Below are positions 43,860-52,731 of a stretch of 64,000 bases of DNA, piece by piece (within the stretch, counting starts at the first letter, position 1; each line of letters starts with the position of its first letter). Source of the stretch: Spirochaetaceae bacterium UBA5556 (GTDB lineage Bacteria; Spirochaetota; Spirochaetia; Treponematales; Rectinemataceae); the NCBI GenBank assembly GCA_002425765.1, contig DIMW01000006.1, positions 62,001 through 126,000 on the forward strand. Reading direction: 5' to 3'. The notes under the pieces were generated by a model. It was not told where the DNA came from. It was given only the letters and a program-made list of their open reading frames with translations, and did not search any database. The translations under genes and the position numbers were made by a program.

Positions 43860-45269
43860 TTACCTTGTTTTGAGTTTCGGATGGAGTATCTTGTCCATCG
43901 AGAAGCCGAGGAACGCGAACGTCATCCCCATGACCGCGATGAGGAGGCCCGGCGGCAATATCCACCACCAGATGCCCTTGAGAATAGCCGCGCCCTGCAT
44001 GGCGTCGTGCAGAATCTGTCCCCAGGTGACGATCGTCGCGTCTCCAAGCCCCAGGAGGCTGACCGAAGACTCATAGACGATCGCGCTGGGTACGGACAGG
44101 GCCATCGACGCGAAACTGTAGGGAATAAGGATGGGTACCATGTGCTTGAAGATGATCCTGCTCTTTTTCGCCCCGAGCGCCTTGGCGGCCTCGATGTAGG
44201 TCTCCTCCTTGATCTGGAGGGCCATCGACCGCACGGTCATCACCGATCCGGTCCAAAAGAAGAGTACCATCACCGCGATCAGCATATAGATACTCGGCTT
44301 GAAGATGGCCGAGATGACGATGAGCACGGGAAGCACGGGTATGGAATTCACGATCTGGTAGATAAACTGCATGACCGAATCGACCGTTCCACCAAAATAT
44401 GCCGAGATGATGCCATACATGACGCCGATCAGCACCGAGATCGCCGATGTCAGAAGGCCAATGAGCAGCGCCCATTTGAGGCCCGCGACAAGCCCGGAGA
44501 ACAGGTCGCGCTTTGAATCGTCTGTTCCTAAGATGCCCGACACCGAACCTGTCACCACAACATGGGGTTCCTCGACCTTGGAATTCTCGGGGTCCAGGAG
44601 CATGGCCTTTACAATGAGCTTATAATCGCCTTTGAGAGGCTTAAATTCCCTGGCCATGCCCTCTCTGGCGGTATTGAAAAGAATATCGTTGGTTCGCAGG
44701 CTCTTCCCTGAATACTGTTCAAGCGCACCTTCACTCTCGTAGTTTTTTATGAACGTGAAGGCTGATTCGCGTCCATCATTGTCAACCGAAATTCTGATAT
44801 CCTGACCCGCCAGGCCCTGTTCGAAGCGCTGCCCAAGGTCCAGCGTCGTCCCGTCGGGGCGTCCGATGGACACCAGAATAGGAATGTCGCCATGGCCGGT
44901 TATATGAAAAATGACATCGAGAGGAGCCTTGTCGGCGGTGTAATGATAGTCGAACGTATAGGTGACAAGCTTGACCCCGCCATCCAGGGAGGCTTCTTCT
45001 TTTTTCCCGTCGTCGAGGCGAACGGTCACCGGCGCCTTCAGCTTCGTAAACGCATTGGTCCACGCTGGGGGCGCGCTCGCCGAATTGTCCTGCCAATAGT
45101 CTATACTCCGCCATTTACTGTTCACTTCCTTCCAGGGGAGGATGGCCGGCTCGAAGATCACCACGAGCAGCGACAAAACCAATATCGCGAGGCCGACGAG
45201 GCCGGAGCGTTCCTTTCTGAATTCCGACCAGAACTCTGAAAGCCTGTATTTTGTATCGCCGAGGTTCAT
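43860..45269 (-). CDS. Opp/Dpp-type permease (C subunit) with 200-residue extracytoplasmic insert (469 aa)
   Basis: TM1 is at about residues 23-40. Residues about 45-245 form an unusual hydrophilic, beta-rich domain (TYTFDYHYTADKAPLDVIFH, TTLDLGQRFEQGLAGQDIRI), before the canonical GTDDSKRDLFSGLVAGLKWA and the BPD_transp_1 membrane core with EAAKALGAKKSRIIFKHMVP (EAA loop). Ordinary OppC has about 300 residues, so the insert is the odd feature; it must face the periplasm and may dock the oversized binding protein. The stop of the B subunit overlaps its ATG (ATGA). Confidence 0.9.
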   Translation of the reverse strand: MNLGDTKYRLSEFWSEFRKERSGLVGLAILVLSLLVVIFEPAILPWKEVNSKWRSIDYWQDNSASAPPAWTNAFTKLKAPVTVRLDDGKKEEASLDGGVKLVTYTFDYHYTADKAPLDVIFHITGHGDIPILVSIGRPDGTTLDLGQRFEQGLAGQDIRISVDNDGRESAFTFIKNYESEGALEQYSGKSLRTNDILFNTAREGMAREFKPLKGDYKLIVKAMLLDPENSKVEEPHVVVTGSVSGILGTDDSKRDLFSGLVAGLKWALLIGLLTSAISVLIGVMYGIISAYFGGTVDSVMQFIYQIVNSIPVLPVLIVISAIFKPSIYMLIAVMVLFFWTGSVMTVRSMALQIKEETYIEAAKALGAKKSRIIFKHMVPILIPYSFASMALSVPSAIVYESSVSLLGLGDATIVTWGQILHDAMQGAAILKGIWWWILPPGLLIAVMGMTFAFLGFSMDKILHPKLKTR

Positions 45270-46306
45270 GCTTTGCCTCCCACCTTGATGCGCGGATCCA
45301 TAAAGCCATAGGTGAGATCCAGCAGGATAAGACCAATCTGGTATATCCCGACGGTGATGGCAAGATCGCCCATCAGCACCGGAATATCATTCTGCTGCAC
45401 GGCGATCCAATACAAGTTGCCGAGACCTGGCCATGAAAAGATACCCTCGAAAATGATGGCGCCTGAGATCGAACTCAGCAGCGACAGCACCGACATAGTG
45501 ATGAGAGGAGGCGCGGCGGTTCGCAGCGTGTGGCCGAACAACACTTTATTTTCGGGAATGCCGCGAGCGCGCGCCGCCATAATGTAATCTTCCTGCAGGA
45601 TGTTCAGGACAATATTCCTCACCACAAAGGAAACCCCCCAAAAACCTATGAGCAGTAAGGTCAAGAGCGGGAGAGTCATATGCCACAGCAAATCGATAAA
45701 ATACATGATTCCCTGGGGCGGGGGCACCGAATGCATGCCCGCGGAAGGAAAGAGTTTCAGTTGATAGACAAAGAACATGATGAGAATCATCGCGAGCCAG
45801 AATGTCGGCATGCCATAGACGATCATGGTGAGAAGGCTCGTCGTTCTGTCGAGCGAACCGCCTGGCTTCTGGGCTTTCTTGAGCCCGAGAACGATGCCGA
45901 TGATGATCTCGATCACGGCGGCAAGCGTAAAAAGAATGAGCGAACGCGGGAGCGCCTCGCCAATGATGGTGAGCACCTCACGTTCACCCCGGGATGACTT
46001 GATGATGGTCGATTTCCCAAAATTGAAGGTAAGGGTGTTCCAGGTACGGTATAAAATCCGCTCCATAAAGGGGCGGTCCAGACGATACAGATGAATGAGA
46101 TCATCCCGGCGCTGTTGCTGAAAGCGCTGAATCGCCGCCGGCTGCATGTTCTTGAGGCGCATCGTTTCGGCCCGCACCTGCTCCTCAATATTAGATCGCA
46201 TCGTCTGCTCGTTTACCGTATTGAAGAGGACAGACATGATAAAAATGATGATCACATAGGTAAAAATGCCTTTCAGCACACGCTTGAGGGCAAACCACTT
46301 ATACAT
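45266..46306 (-). CDS. Opp/Dpp-type permease (B subunit, 346 aa)
   Basis: A BPD_transp_1 permease: an N-terminal membrane anchor (ALKRVLKGIFTYVIIIFIMS), a periplasmic loop, then six helices. MARARGIPENKVLFGHTLRT is the EAA loop that contacts the ATPases. The periplasmic stretch between TM1 and TM2 (about residues 30-110) is longer than in DppB. Its position between a hairpin (46383-46418) after the binding-protein gene and the C-subunit gene implies lower expression than the binding protein. Confidence 0.91.
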   Translation of the reverse strand: MYKWFALKRVLKGIFTYVIIIFIMSVLFNTVNEQTMRSNIEEQVRAETMRLKNMQPAAIQRFQQQRRDDLIHLYRLDRPFMERILYRTWNTLTFNFGKSTIIKSSRGEREVLTIIGEALPRSLILFTLAAVIEIIIGIVLGLKKAQKPGGSLDRTTSLLTMIVYGMPTFWLAMILIMFFVYQLKLFPSAGMHSVPPPQGIMYFIDLLWHMTLPLLTLLLIGFWGVSFVVRNIVLNILQEDYIMAARARGIPENKVLFGHTLRTAAPPLITMSVLSLLSSISGAIIFEGIFSWPGLGNLYWIAVQQNDIPVLMGDLAITVGIYQIGLILLDLTYGFMDPRIKVGGKA

Positions 46307-46382
46307 AGAGCCACCTATTCTTTCCCATTATGTATGGAGAACCGCATAGTTTTTTACTTATGGACACTTCACACGAAAGAAT

Positions 46383-46418
46383 AAAAGTGCGCTGCTGCAA
46401 AGACAGCGGCGCACTTTT
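46383..46418 (-). terminator. Attenuating hairpin between binding-protein and permease genes
   Basis: Arms 46383-46397 and 46404-46418 pair over 15 bases (one T-G pair) around a 6-base loop. On the minus strand TTTTATTC follows. Partial termination would give excess binding protein while still letting polymerase through to the permease genes. Confidence 0.7.
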
Positions 46419-46430
46419 TATTCAAATGAC

Positions 46431-49010
46431 TTAGAACACCACGAGCGAAGAAGCCTGGACGGCCGGCGATTCAGTGCCGAATACCGACTGAACGACGAGT
46501 GTGTACGCACCCGCCTTCAGGGCACCGAGATCCTTCGCGGGGATGACGGCCTGGAAGCTTCCGGCGCTGACATACTTCGCAGTATAGGCCTTTTCGGTAT
46601 TGTCGGCGAGGATCAGCGTAATCGTGACCTTTGCCTTGTTGTCGGCGGCCTTTGCCGTATCATCCGGATAGGTGACCGCGGATACCTGCACGTCTATTTT
46701 GGCATCGGCAGTGCGCTGGGCCGTGGCCGGCACCTTCACGTCATCGATGCGGGTAATGGTCGTGCGGAACAATTTCGGGAAGTAGTCGGCGCGGTACGGA
46801 TAGTCCCTGAATGCCGAGAGTTCGATGTAGTTCGCGTTGTAGTCGACCTTGCTGATGAAGAAGGGGCCGTTGGAGATGTAGGCATTGCCATAGGTGTCAA
46901 TGAACTTGATCGCGGCGTTGTAGCGGGCGATGGCCTGTTCGGGGGTCACCCACTGCTTGATGCAGTCGGGCACATACTTGGCGGCCACAAAATCCTGCAG
47001 CTTGGCCTTGATGTCGGCGACGCACTTCGGGTTGATGACATCCACTTCGGTGACCGATGGGTCGTAGGCGAAGGTATACTGGGTGCCGGACTTCGAGCCC
47101 TCGACGACGAGCTTGGCCAGCGCCTCGTAAATCTCCCAGGACACCAGGGTCTGGCGGCCGGGGTTGCCGGCCTTCGGTGTGATGGCAGCGACACCGCCCT
47201 GCGCGGCGACTCTGTCCTTGTCCATCGGCCAGTTGTAGTCGAAATAGGCAGTGAAGCTGCCATCCTTGTTCAGTACCGTACCTTTTGTAATCGGCAGCAG
47301 AGACTGATACTGGGAGGCATATGCCTCGTCGTAGTACTTGTCGCCGTCGCTGTCTTTGTTCGCCCACTCATAAGAGAACGCAATCGCGTACATGATGTCG
47401 GCGAGCGTGACGGGCTGGCCGTCGTGCCACTTGCCGTAGATGTACTGCACATCCGAGAGCTTGCCATAGGATTTTATGGTGCTGTTCTTCACATAGTCAT
47501 ACTTACCGTCGCCGATGTCCTTATATTCGACTCCAGTCTCCCACTTCTTGGTCTTGGAGTCGAAGATCAGGGCTGCCTTGTCGACATCGATGAGTCCGAC
47601 AGGGGGGTCGCCTTCCTTGCCCGCGACAACCTTGGTCTCGACATTCTTGAGGTCGTACTTTACGCGCAGCGGCGTATCTTTGGCCGCGTTGGGGGACTCG
47701 AAGGTCGAGGGATCGGTGCAGGCTTCGACGATCGCCGAGGAATAGACATCGGAGAAACCGTCGACGCCCACAGGGTCCCACGAGCTCATGAAGAGGCCGC
47801 CGCGCGCGGAATACTGCGTGACGCGCAATGTCTTCTGGCCGTTGGCATCCGGCTTGATGTCGGCGGAGCGGACCGACCAGTTGTTGAGCCCGTCGCCGAG
47901 GCCGTAGAGCATGCGCGCGTTGAAGCGGGCCTTGTTCGCGACATAGTACTGGACCTGGCTGCAGACATAGATGCGGACCGCTTCCTTCAAGGCCATCTCC
48001 TGGACCTTCATGTTGTCGTTCCAGTACTCGTCGGCGGTGAGGAACCAGCCGTTATAGTTTTTCTTGGCGATGCGGTCGATATCATCATTCGTGTAATTCC
48101 AGAACCCTTCTGTCTGGCCGCCGGGCATATAGCCGTAGTACGGAGCGTACATCTGGCTTATGGAGACATCCCACCACGCGCGAGTCGCGCCGGCGCCCCA
48201 GCCCTCGGTGTACATCGACCACTCCCAATCGGTAGGATCACTGGAATAAGCGAGCTTGCCGGCTTTCGAGCGGTCGTACTCGAGACGCTCCACCTTGAGA
48301 CCGGCCTTTTCGAGCTGATCGGCGACATAGCGGCCCTCGAGGAGGCGGCCCGTCGGATCGTCGACGCGGATCATGAATCGGATCGTCACCGGCTCGCCGT
48401 TGTAGGTCCAGAACTGTCCGGATTTTACGAGCTTGCCCTTGTTTTCGGGCAGATTGGCGGCGGCTTTCATCGCGGTATCGATGTCCTCGAGCGCCTTCTT
48501 CTCGTTGCCGCGCACCGTCATGCCGAGCTTCGCGGGGACGAGGTTAAAGCGATACGTTCCGGGCTGTCCCGGAGTCTCCGCGGTGATCGCGGGCTCGCCA
48601 GCGCCGAGCAGAATCTCATCGACGATCTTCTTGCGGTCGATGAGCCAGTTGATCGCGTAGCGGACATCGCGGATGGCGAGCGGATTGAAGATTGTGCGGC
48701 CGTCTTTGGTCTGGAACGTATACGGCGCTTTATTTGGAATTGGATTCAAAAGCAAAGACCAAGAGCCAGACGGCACTGCGTAGGTGGAGAGTTTGTCCAA
48801 ATCCGCCTGCTGGATGCCCTTATAGGTCTTTCCATCGAGACCGGTAAAGAAGACATCGGTCTTCCCCTCCGCGGTATCCTTGATGGCGATGGTCTGGTCC
48901 ATCCTCACATCGTAGATGACTTTGTCCGCATAGGGACCGTACTTTGCCTGAGCTGTCGCGCTGAACAACAGCGCCACGGCAAGAACCGATACGAATAGGA
49001 TCTTTTTCAT
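46431..49010 (-). CDS. Very long Opp/SBP_bac_5-type solute-binding protein with circularly permuted segments (859 aa)
   Basis: The signal peptide is MKKILFVSVLAVALLFSATA and the mature protein starts KYGPYADKVIYDVRMDQTIA. In ordinary family-5 binding proteins the motif WxDGxPVTAxDV comes first, then GTGPY, then the A-x-x-x-G-x-I-D strand and then DVRxAINxAIDR. Here the order is reversed in blocks: IAIKDTAEGKTDVFF at 40-55, DVRYAINWLIDRKKIV at 115-130, then KWHDGQPVTLADIMYA only at 527-542, and ISNGPFFISK with YPYRADYFPK at 712-746. Residues 755-859 form an immunoglobulin-like tail. Similar long proteins exist in Thermotoga-type oligosaccharide transporters. Ligand unknown; the neighbouring GH5 gene suggests a glycoside. 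Confidence 0.88.
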   Translation of the reverse strand: MKKILFVSVLAVALLFSATAQAKYGPYADKVIYDVRMDQTIAIKDTAEGKTDVFFTGLDGKTYKGIQQADLDKLSTYAVPSGSWSLLLNPIPNKAPYTFQTKDGRTIFNPLAIRDVRYAINWLIDRKKIVDEILLGAGEPAITAETPGQPGTYRFNLVPAKLGMTVRGNEKKALEDIDTAMKAAANLPENKGKLVKSGQFWTYNGEPVTIRFMIRVDDPTGRLLEGRYVADQLEKAGLKVERLEYDRSKAGKLAYSSDPTDWEWSMYTEGWGAGATRAWWDVSISQMYAPYYGYMPGGQTEGFWNYTNDDIDRIAKKNYNGWFLTADEYWNDNMKVQEMALKEAVRIYVCSQVQYYVANKARFNARMLYGLGDGLNNWSVRSADIKPDANGQKTLRVTQYSARGGLFMSSWDPVGVDGFSDVYSSAIVEACTDPSTFESPNAAKDTPLRVKYDLKNVETKVVAGKEGDPPVGLIDVDKAALIFDSKTKKWETGVEYKDIGDGKYDYVKNSTIKSYGKLSDVQYIYGKWHDGQPVTLADIMYAIAFSYEWANKDSDGDKYYDEAYASQYQSLLPITKGTVLNKDGSFTAYFDYNWPMDKDRVAAQGGVAAITPKAGNPGRQTLVSWEIYEALAKLVVEGSKSGTQYTFAYDPSVTEVDVINPKCVADIKAKLQDFVAAKYVPDCIKQWVTPEQAIARYNAAIKFIDTYGNAYISNGPFFISKVDYNANYIELSAFRDYPYRADYFPKLFRTTITRIDDVKVPATAQRTADAKIDVQVSAVTYPDDTAKAADNKAKVTITLILADNTEKAYTAKYVSAGSFQAVIPAKDLGALKAGAYTLVVQSVFGTESPAVQASSLVVF

Positions 49011-49043
49011 GCATACCTCCTTTGTTCTGGTTTGCGTTTTTTT

Positions 49044-49072
49044 ATTTTAGAACGTACAACATAACATGTAAA
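49044..49072 (-). promoter_or_regulatory. Promoter of the Opp-type transporter operon
   Basis: On the minus strand TTTACA (49072-49067), 17 bases and TAAAAT (49049-49044) lie 34 bases before the binding-protein ATG. Confidence 0.5.
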
Positions 49073-49103
49073 GAGAGATTTTTAAGTTTGCTTCTTGCTC
49101 TAT

Positions 49104-49117
49104 GGTAAGCGTTTGTA
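49104..49117. promoter_or_regulatory. Possible LacI-family operator between transporter and GH5 genes
   Basis: GGTAAGCGTTTGTA has the AAnCGnTT-like centre of LacI-type sugar-repressor sites and lies between the two divergent genes. No LacI gene is in the window, and the match is imperfect. Confidence 0.25.
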
Positions 49118-49168
49118 TATGCTGACATATAGAAACATAGAGAGCATTACGTTGTGAGGGGAATGCCA

Positions 49169-51163
49169 ATGATGATCGCAGGCGCCTCATCTGGACATTT
49201 CACCGATGAGGCAGGCCGATGGCTCATGCTGCGCGGAGTGAACCTTGGAGGAAGCAGCAAGGTTCCGGTCACGCCTGACGGGCGGACTCACGAGCGGGAA
49301 GGTTTCTATGACGGAGCGCGGGTGTCCTTTGTGGGACGGCCGTTCCCGCTCGAAGAGGCGGACGAGCACTTCTCGCATCTGGTCCGGTGGGGGCAGAACT
49401 TCCTGCGTCTCCTCGTGACATGGGAGGCGATCGAGCATGCCGGCCCGGGCATGTACGACTCCGAGTACCTCGAATATCTCGAAGCGGTGGTCGAGTCGGC
49501 GGCGCGCCATGGCGTATCGCTCTATATCGACCCGCACCAGGATGTGTGGTCGCGCTGGACCGGGGGAGACGGGGCTCCCCTGTGGACGCTCGAGGCCGTC
49601 GGGTTCGAGGCGCGCAATCTCCACGCGAGCGGGGCGGCGATGCTTCACCAGGAGATGGGCGAACGCTATCCCCAGATGCAGTGGTTCTCGAACCACCTGA
49701 GGCTGGGCTGCGCGACGATGTTCACGCTGTTTTTCGCGGGCGACGATTTCGCGCCCGGCATCGCGGTCGGCGGCGAACCCATCCAGAAATTCCTGCAGGA
49801 TCGCTATATCGAGGCTTTCGGCGCCCTGGCGCGGCGTCTGGCCGCGTATCCGAACGTGGTCGGCTTCGGGCCCATGAACGAGCCCGGCGAGGGATTCATA
49901 GGAATAGAAGACATCCGGGCGCCGAGAAACGACCTGGTGCTTCCCGGTCTGGCGCCGACGCCATGGGAGGCCATGTGCGCCGGCGAGGGAATCGCCTCAA
50001 GCGCCGAGCGTATCGCGGTCAAAGGCGGCAGCCTGCGCTCCACGGGACGTGTTCAGCTCGGTACGCCCGGCCTCCGGGCATGGAAGGATGGAGAGGCCTG
50101 TGTCTGGCGCAGGGTCGGGGTATGGGATATCGAGCGCGGCGAGGCGGTGCTCAAAAGGCCCGGATGGTTCGCGCGGAGCGGCTCCGGCCCGAACGACGCA
50201 TTGAGTCCGCAAGGCCCGGGATTCCGCCGCATGTTCAACCAGCGCTACCTCAAGCCTTTCTCGGCGAAGTTCGCCGCGCGCATAGGTTCGGCCGGCGGAA
50301 AATCGAACCGGTTCATGATATTCGTGGAGAGCTCGGCGCTTGGAGAAATGCCGGCCTTTACGGATGCCTCTCTTGGAGTCCCACTTCCGGAAACCGGCGG
50401 GACCGCGGCGTTTCCCGTCATCGTCAATGAAACACACTGGTACGATTCGCTGACGCTCACGCTGAAACGATGGACGGGCTTCCTCGGCTACGATCCCGAT
50501 CTTAAAAAGGTGATCGTCGGTCCCCGCGCGCTGAGGCGCAATTTTCGGGAGGCCTTGGCACGCATCGTGCGGCATTCCAAGGATTTCATGGGAAACGCTC
50601 CCACGCTGCTCGGCGAATTCGGCCTTCCTTTCGATCTCAACGGCCGCAGAGCATACCGCACGGGCAGTTTCCGGGTGCACCAGCGCGCCCTCTCCTCATA
50701 CTACGAAGCGCTCGACGCCAATCTCCTAAACGCGACCATCTGGGACTATACCGCCGACAACACGCACGAGCGCGGCGACGGATGGAACGGAGAAGATCTC
50801 TCTGTATTCTGCGTGGAAGACGGCGGCGGCCGCGCCCTTGCCGGCTTTGTCCGGCCCTACGCGATGGCCGTGGCCGGAAACATGCTACTCATGCAGTTCG
50901 ATCAGAGGCATGGCAAGTTCATCTTCGAGTACGCGCCGGATCTTTCAATCACGGCGCCCACGGAAGTGTTCGTGCCGATGCTGCAGTTCCCCCGCGGCGC
51001 GTCCGTCAGGGCCTCGGGCGCGACTTTTTCGGAGCTGTCGCTGAAAATAGAGGGAAAGACGCGTTACTCCCTCGCGCCGACCGAATCCGAACGGTACTTC
51101 TCACTGCATCTCTCTCCCGAAAAGGGCGCCCAGCGCTGCCGCCTGACAATCCAGCGCCTCTGA
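49169..51163 (+). CDS. Glycoside hydrolase family 5, probably GH5_12-like beta-glucosidase/glucosylceramidase (664 aa)
   Basis: The start is taken at the ATG 49169, with GAGGGG seven bases ahead. A TIM-barrel GH5: RGVNLGGSSKVPVTPDGRTH, VSFVGRPFPLEEADEHFSHL, TWEAIEHAGPGMYDSEYLEY, YIDPHQDVWSRWTGGDGAP, and PMNEPG with acid/base Glu at about residue 238. The nucleophile Glu is in LLGEFGLPFD, about residue 483. The C-terminal 140 residues are a beta-sandwich. The strings RPFPLEEADEH and PHQDVWSRWTGGDGAP are typical of GH5_12, known as eukaryotic-type glucosylceramidases and steryl-beta-glucosidases. No signal peptide, so it acts in the cytoplasm on imported glycosides. Confidence 0.85.
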   Translation: MMIAGASSGHFTDEAGRWLMLRGVNLGGSSKVPVTPDGRTHEREGFYDGARVSFVGRPFPLEEADEHFSHLVRWGQNFLRLLVTWEAIEHAGPGMYDSEYLEYLEAVVESAARHGVSLYIDPHQDVWSRWTGGDGAPLWTLEAVGFEARNLHASGAAMLHQEMGERYPQMQWFSNHLRLGCATMFTLFFAGDDFAPGIAVGGEPIQKFLQDRYIEAFGALARRLAAYPNVVGFGPMNEPGEGFIGIEDIRAPRNDLVLPGLAPTPWEAMCAGEGIASSAERIAVKGGSLRSTGRVQLGTPGLRAWKDGEACVWRRVGVWDIERGEAVLKRPGWFARSGSGPNDALSPQGPGFRRMFNQRYLKPFSAKFAARIGSAGGKSNRFMIFVESSALGEMPAFTDASLGVPLPETGGTAAFPVIVNETHWYDSLTLTLKRWTGFLGYDPDLKKVIVGPRALRRNFREALARIVRHSKDFMGNAPTLLGEFGLPFDLNGRRAYRTGSFRVHQRALSSYYEALDANLLNATIWDYTADNTHERGDGWNGEDLSVFCVEDGGGRALAGFVRPYAMAVAGNMLLMQFDQRHGKFIFEYAPDLSITAPTEVFVPMLQFPRGASVRASGATFSELSLKIEGKTRYSLAPTESERYFSLHLSPEKGAQRCRLTIQRL

Positions 51164-51174
51164 GTCCGTCGTCC

Positions 51175-52731
51175 TCAGCGCGCGCCCACGCTCAGAATCC
51201 AGTCGCCGATCCGCTTCAGAGCTTCCGGCGCGAAGGTCTCCTGTATTTCGCCGTATTCGGAGGGCAGACCAGTCCCGGCATGCTGGAAAAGATGATTGAG
51301 ACCCGCGAGCTCCACCGTGGTCGCGGATTGGTTGCCCGCGGACTTGAGGGCCGCCGCGATCGCCGCCAGGTTTTCCCTCGCCGGCACCTGCAGATCTTTC
51401 GAGCCGTCGAGGGCGAGTACGGGTACCCCGACTTTTTTCAGATACTCCGAAGGATCGAGCGACAGGAATGTCCGCGTCCAGGGAGAAAGCAGCTCGTCCG
51501 CCTGAGACGGAACGCGCTCTTTCTGGGCTTCCTTCTGCTGGGCCGTAAGAGCGGGAGCCGAATCTATCACGCTCTCCATGGTGTCGATTATTTTCTTTCG
51601 GAGCTCCGCCGTGGTCCCGTCGCTCATGGCGATGGAATACAGTTCGCGGTTGACCCTGCCCGCCTCGGAAATCTGCGCGTCGCTCAAGCCCGAGGCGCGG
51701 CCCAGCGCCGCGTTCTGCATGAGGAGCAGTTCGTCTCCCCGCACTCCGGGTCCCCCAAGGAGCACGCAGAACGCGACGCTCGCGTTCTGCGCGCCCTCCG
51801 CGCCTCGGGCCGCCAGGATCGAGGCGACGATCGCCCCCTCGCTGTGTCCGACCACTCCCAGATGTCGCGCGTCGATTTCCGGCCGCCCCGCGAGAAAATC
51901 GAGCGCGGCCTGGGCGTCGTCGGCGAAATCGAAGGTGGTGGCCGACTGGAAACTGCCTTTCGAGCCCCCCACGCCGCGGTCATCGTAGCGGAGCACCGCG
52001 ATGCCCCGCCGCGTCAGGTAGTCAGCCAGCACAAGAAAAGGCCTGTGCCCGAGAATCTCCTCATCGCGGTTCTGCGGCCCCGAACCCGAAACGAGCACGA
52101 CGGCGGGGAAGGGACCCTGCCCTTCCGGAACGGTGAGGGTGCCCGCGAGCTGAATGCCCGCCTTTTGATCGCTGAAATTCACGTCCTCCGCGACGTACGG
52201 GAAGGGGGGCGAGGGTTCATCGCTCACTGCGGGCTTCTGCGACGTCTGCGCGGGCTGCTTCGACAGATTGAGCGGAAAGGACTGCCCCGACTGCATCCAC
52301 ACGCCCTCAAGCGTGCCGTCCTCGCGCAGCGTGCCGCGGTACCTGCCGCCGATCGACGAGACCTCGAAGGTCACGTTGTTGCCTTCGACGCGGACCGCCG
52401 ACACAGGAATACCTTTCGCGCCCTGGTCGGGGCTGTCCATGGTCGCGGGATATAATGCCCCAGGAGGAGCGACGTGGAACACAATCCTCAGGCTTATCGT
52501 TCCGAGCTTGAGCGAGCCCGACCAGTCTCCCGCCAATGTCATAAGGCTTTCCTGCGACGGCCCGTTCTGCTGGGCGCCCGCGGAAGCAACGCCGAAGGCC
52601 ACGAACAACCCCAGCAGAAGCCATGGGGCAAACGCGAACCGGTCAGCCTGCCGCCTTTTTTCGCTATTGTCGCGCGCCATCGGTCGACCGTGCCCCGCAG
52701 CGCCGCTTCCCGCCTCTGTTTTCTCTCTCAT
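51175..52731 (-). CDS. Exported alpha/beta hydrolase with N-terminal beta domain (518 aa)
   Basis: The start is the ATG at 52731 (GAGGGG nine bases ahead), overlapping the PfkB stop as ATGA. An N-terminal membrane segment WLLLGLFVAFGVASAGAQQ is a signal. Residues about 65-150 are a beta domain (TLREDGTLEGVWMQSGQSFP). From about 180 a serine hydrolase follows: VVLVSGSGPQNRDEEILGHR, LRYDDRGVGGSKG, LGVVGHSEGAIVASILAA with the nucleophile Ser in GHSEG, VPVLALDGSKDLQVPAREN with Asp and NHLFQHA with His. Family: acyl-CoA thioester hydrolase/BAAT-like or dienelactone-hydrolase-like esterases (YuxL group). Substrate unknown. It probably acts in the periplasm. Confidence 0.83.
   Translation of the reverse strand: MREKTEAGSGAAGHGRPMARDNSEKRRQADRFAFAPWLLLGLFVAFGVASAGAQQNGPSQESLMTLAGDWSGSLKLGTISLRIVFHVAPPGALYPATMDSPDQGAKGIPVSAVRVEGNNVTFEVSSIGGRYRGTLREDGTLEGVWMQSGQSFPLNLSKQPAQTSQKPAVSDEPSPPFPYVAEDVNFSDQKAGIQLAGTLTVPEGQGPFPAVVLVSGSGPQNRDEEILGHRPFLVLADYLTRRGIAVLRYDDRGVGGSKGSFQSATTFDFADDAQAALDFLAGRPEIDARHLGVVGHSEGAIVASILAARGAEGAQNASVAFCVLLGGPGVRGDELLLMQNAALGRASGLSDAQISEAGRVNRELYSIAMSDGTTAELRKKIIDTMESVIDSAPALTAQQKEAQKERVPSQADELLSPWTRTFLSLDPSEYLKKVGVPVLALDGSKDLQVPARENLAAIAAALKSAGNQSATTVELAGLNHLFQHAGTGLPSEYGEIQETFAPEALKRIGDWILSVGAR

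Noticed and set aside
47424..48998. 524-codon plus-strand frame opposite the binding protein
   Set aside because: Same antisense effect. The minus-strand gene has a signal peptide, a ribosome site and family motifs.
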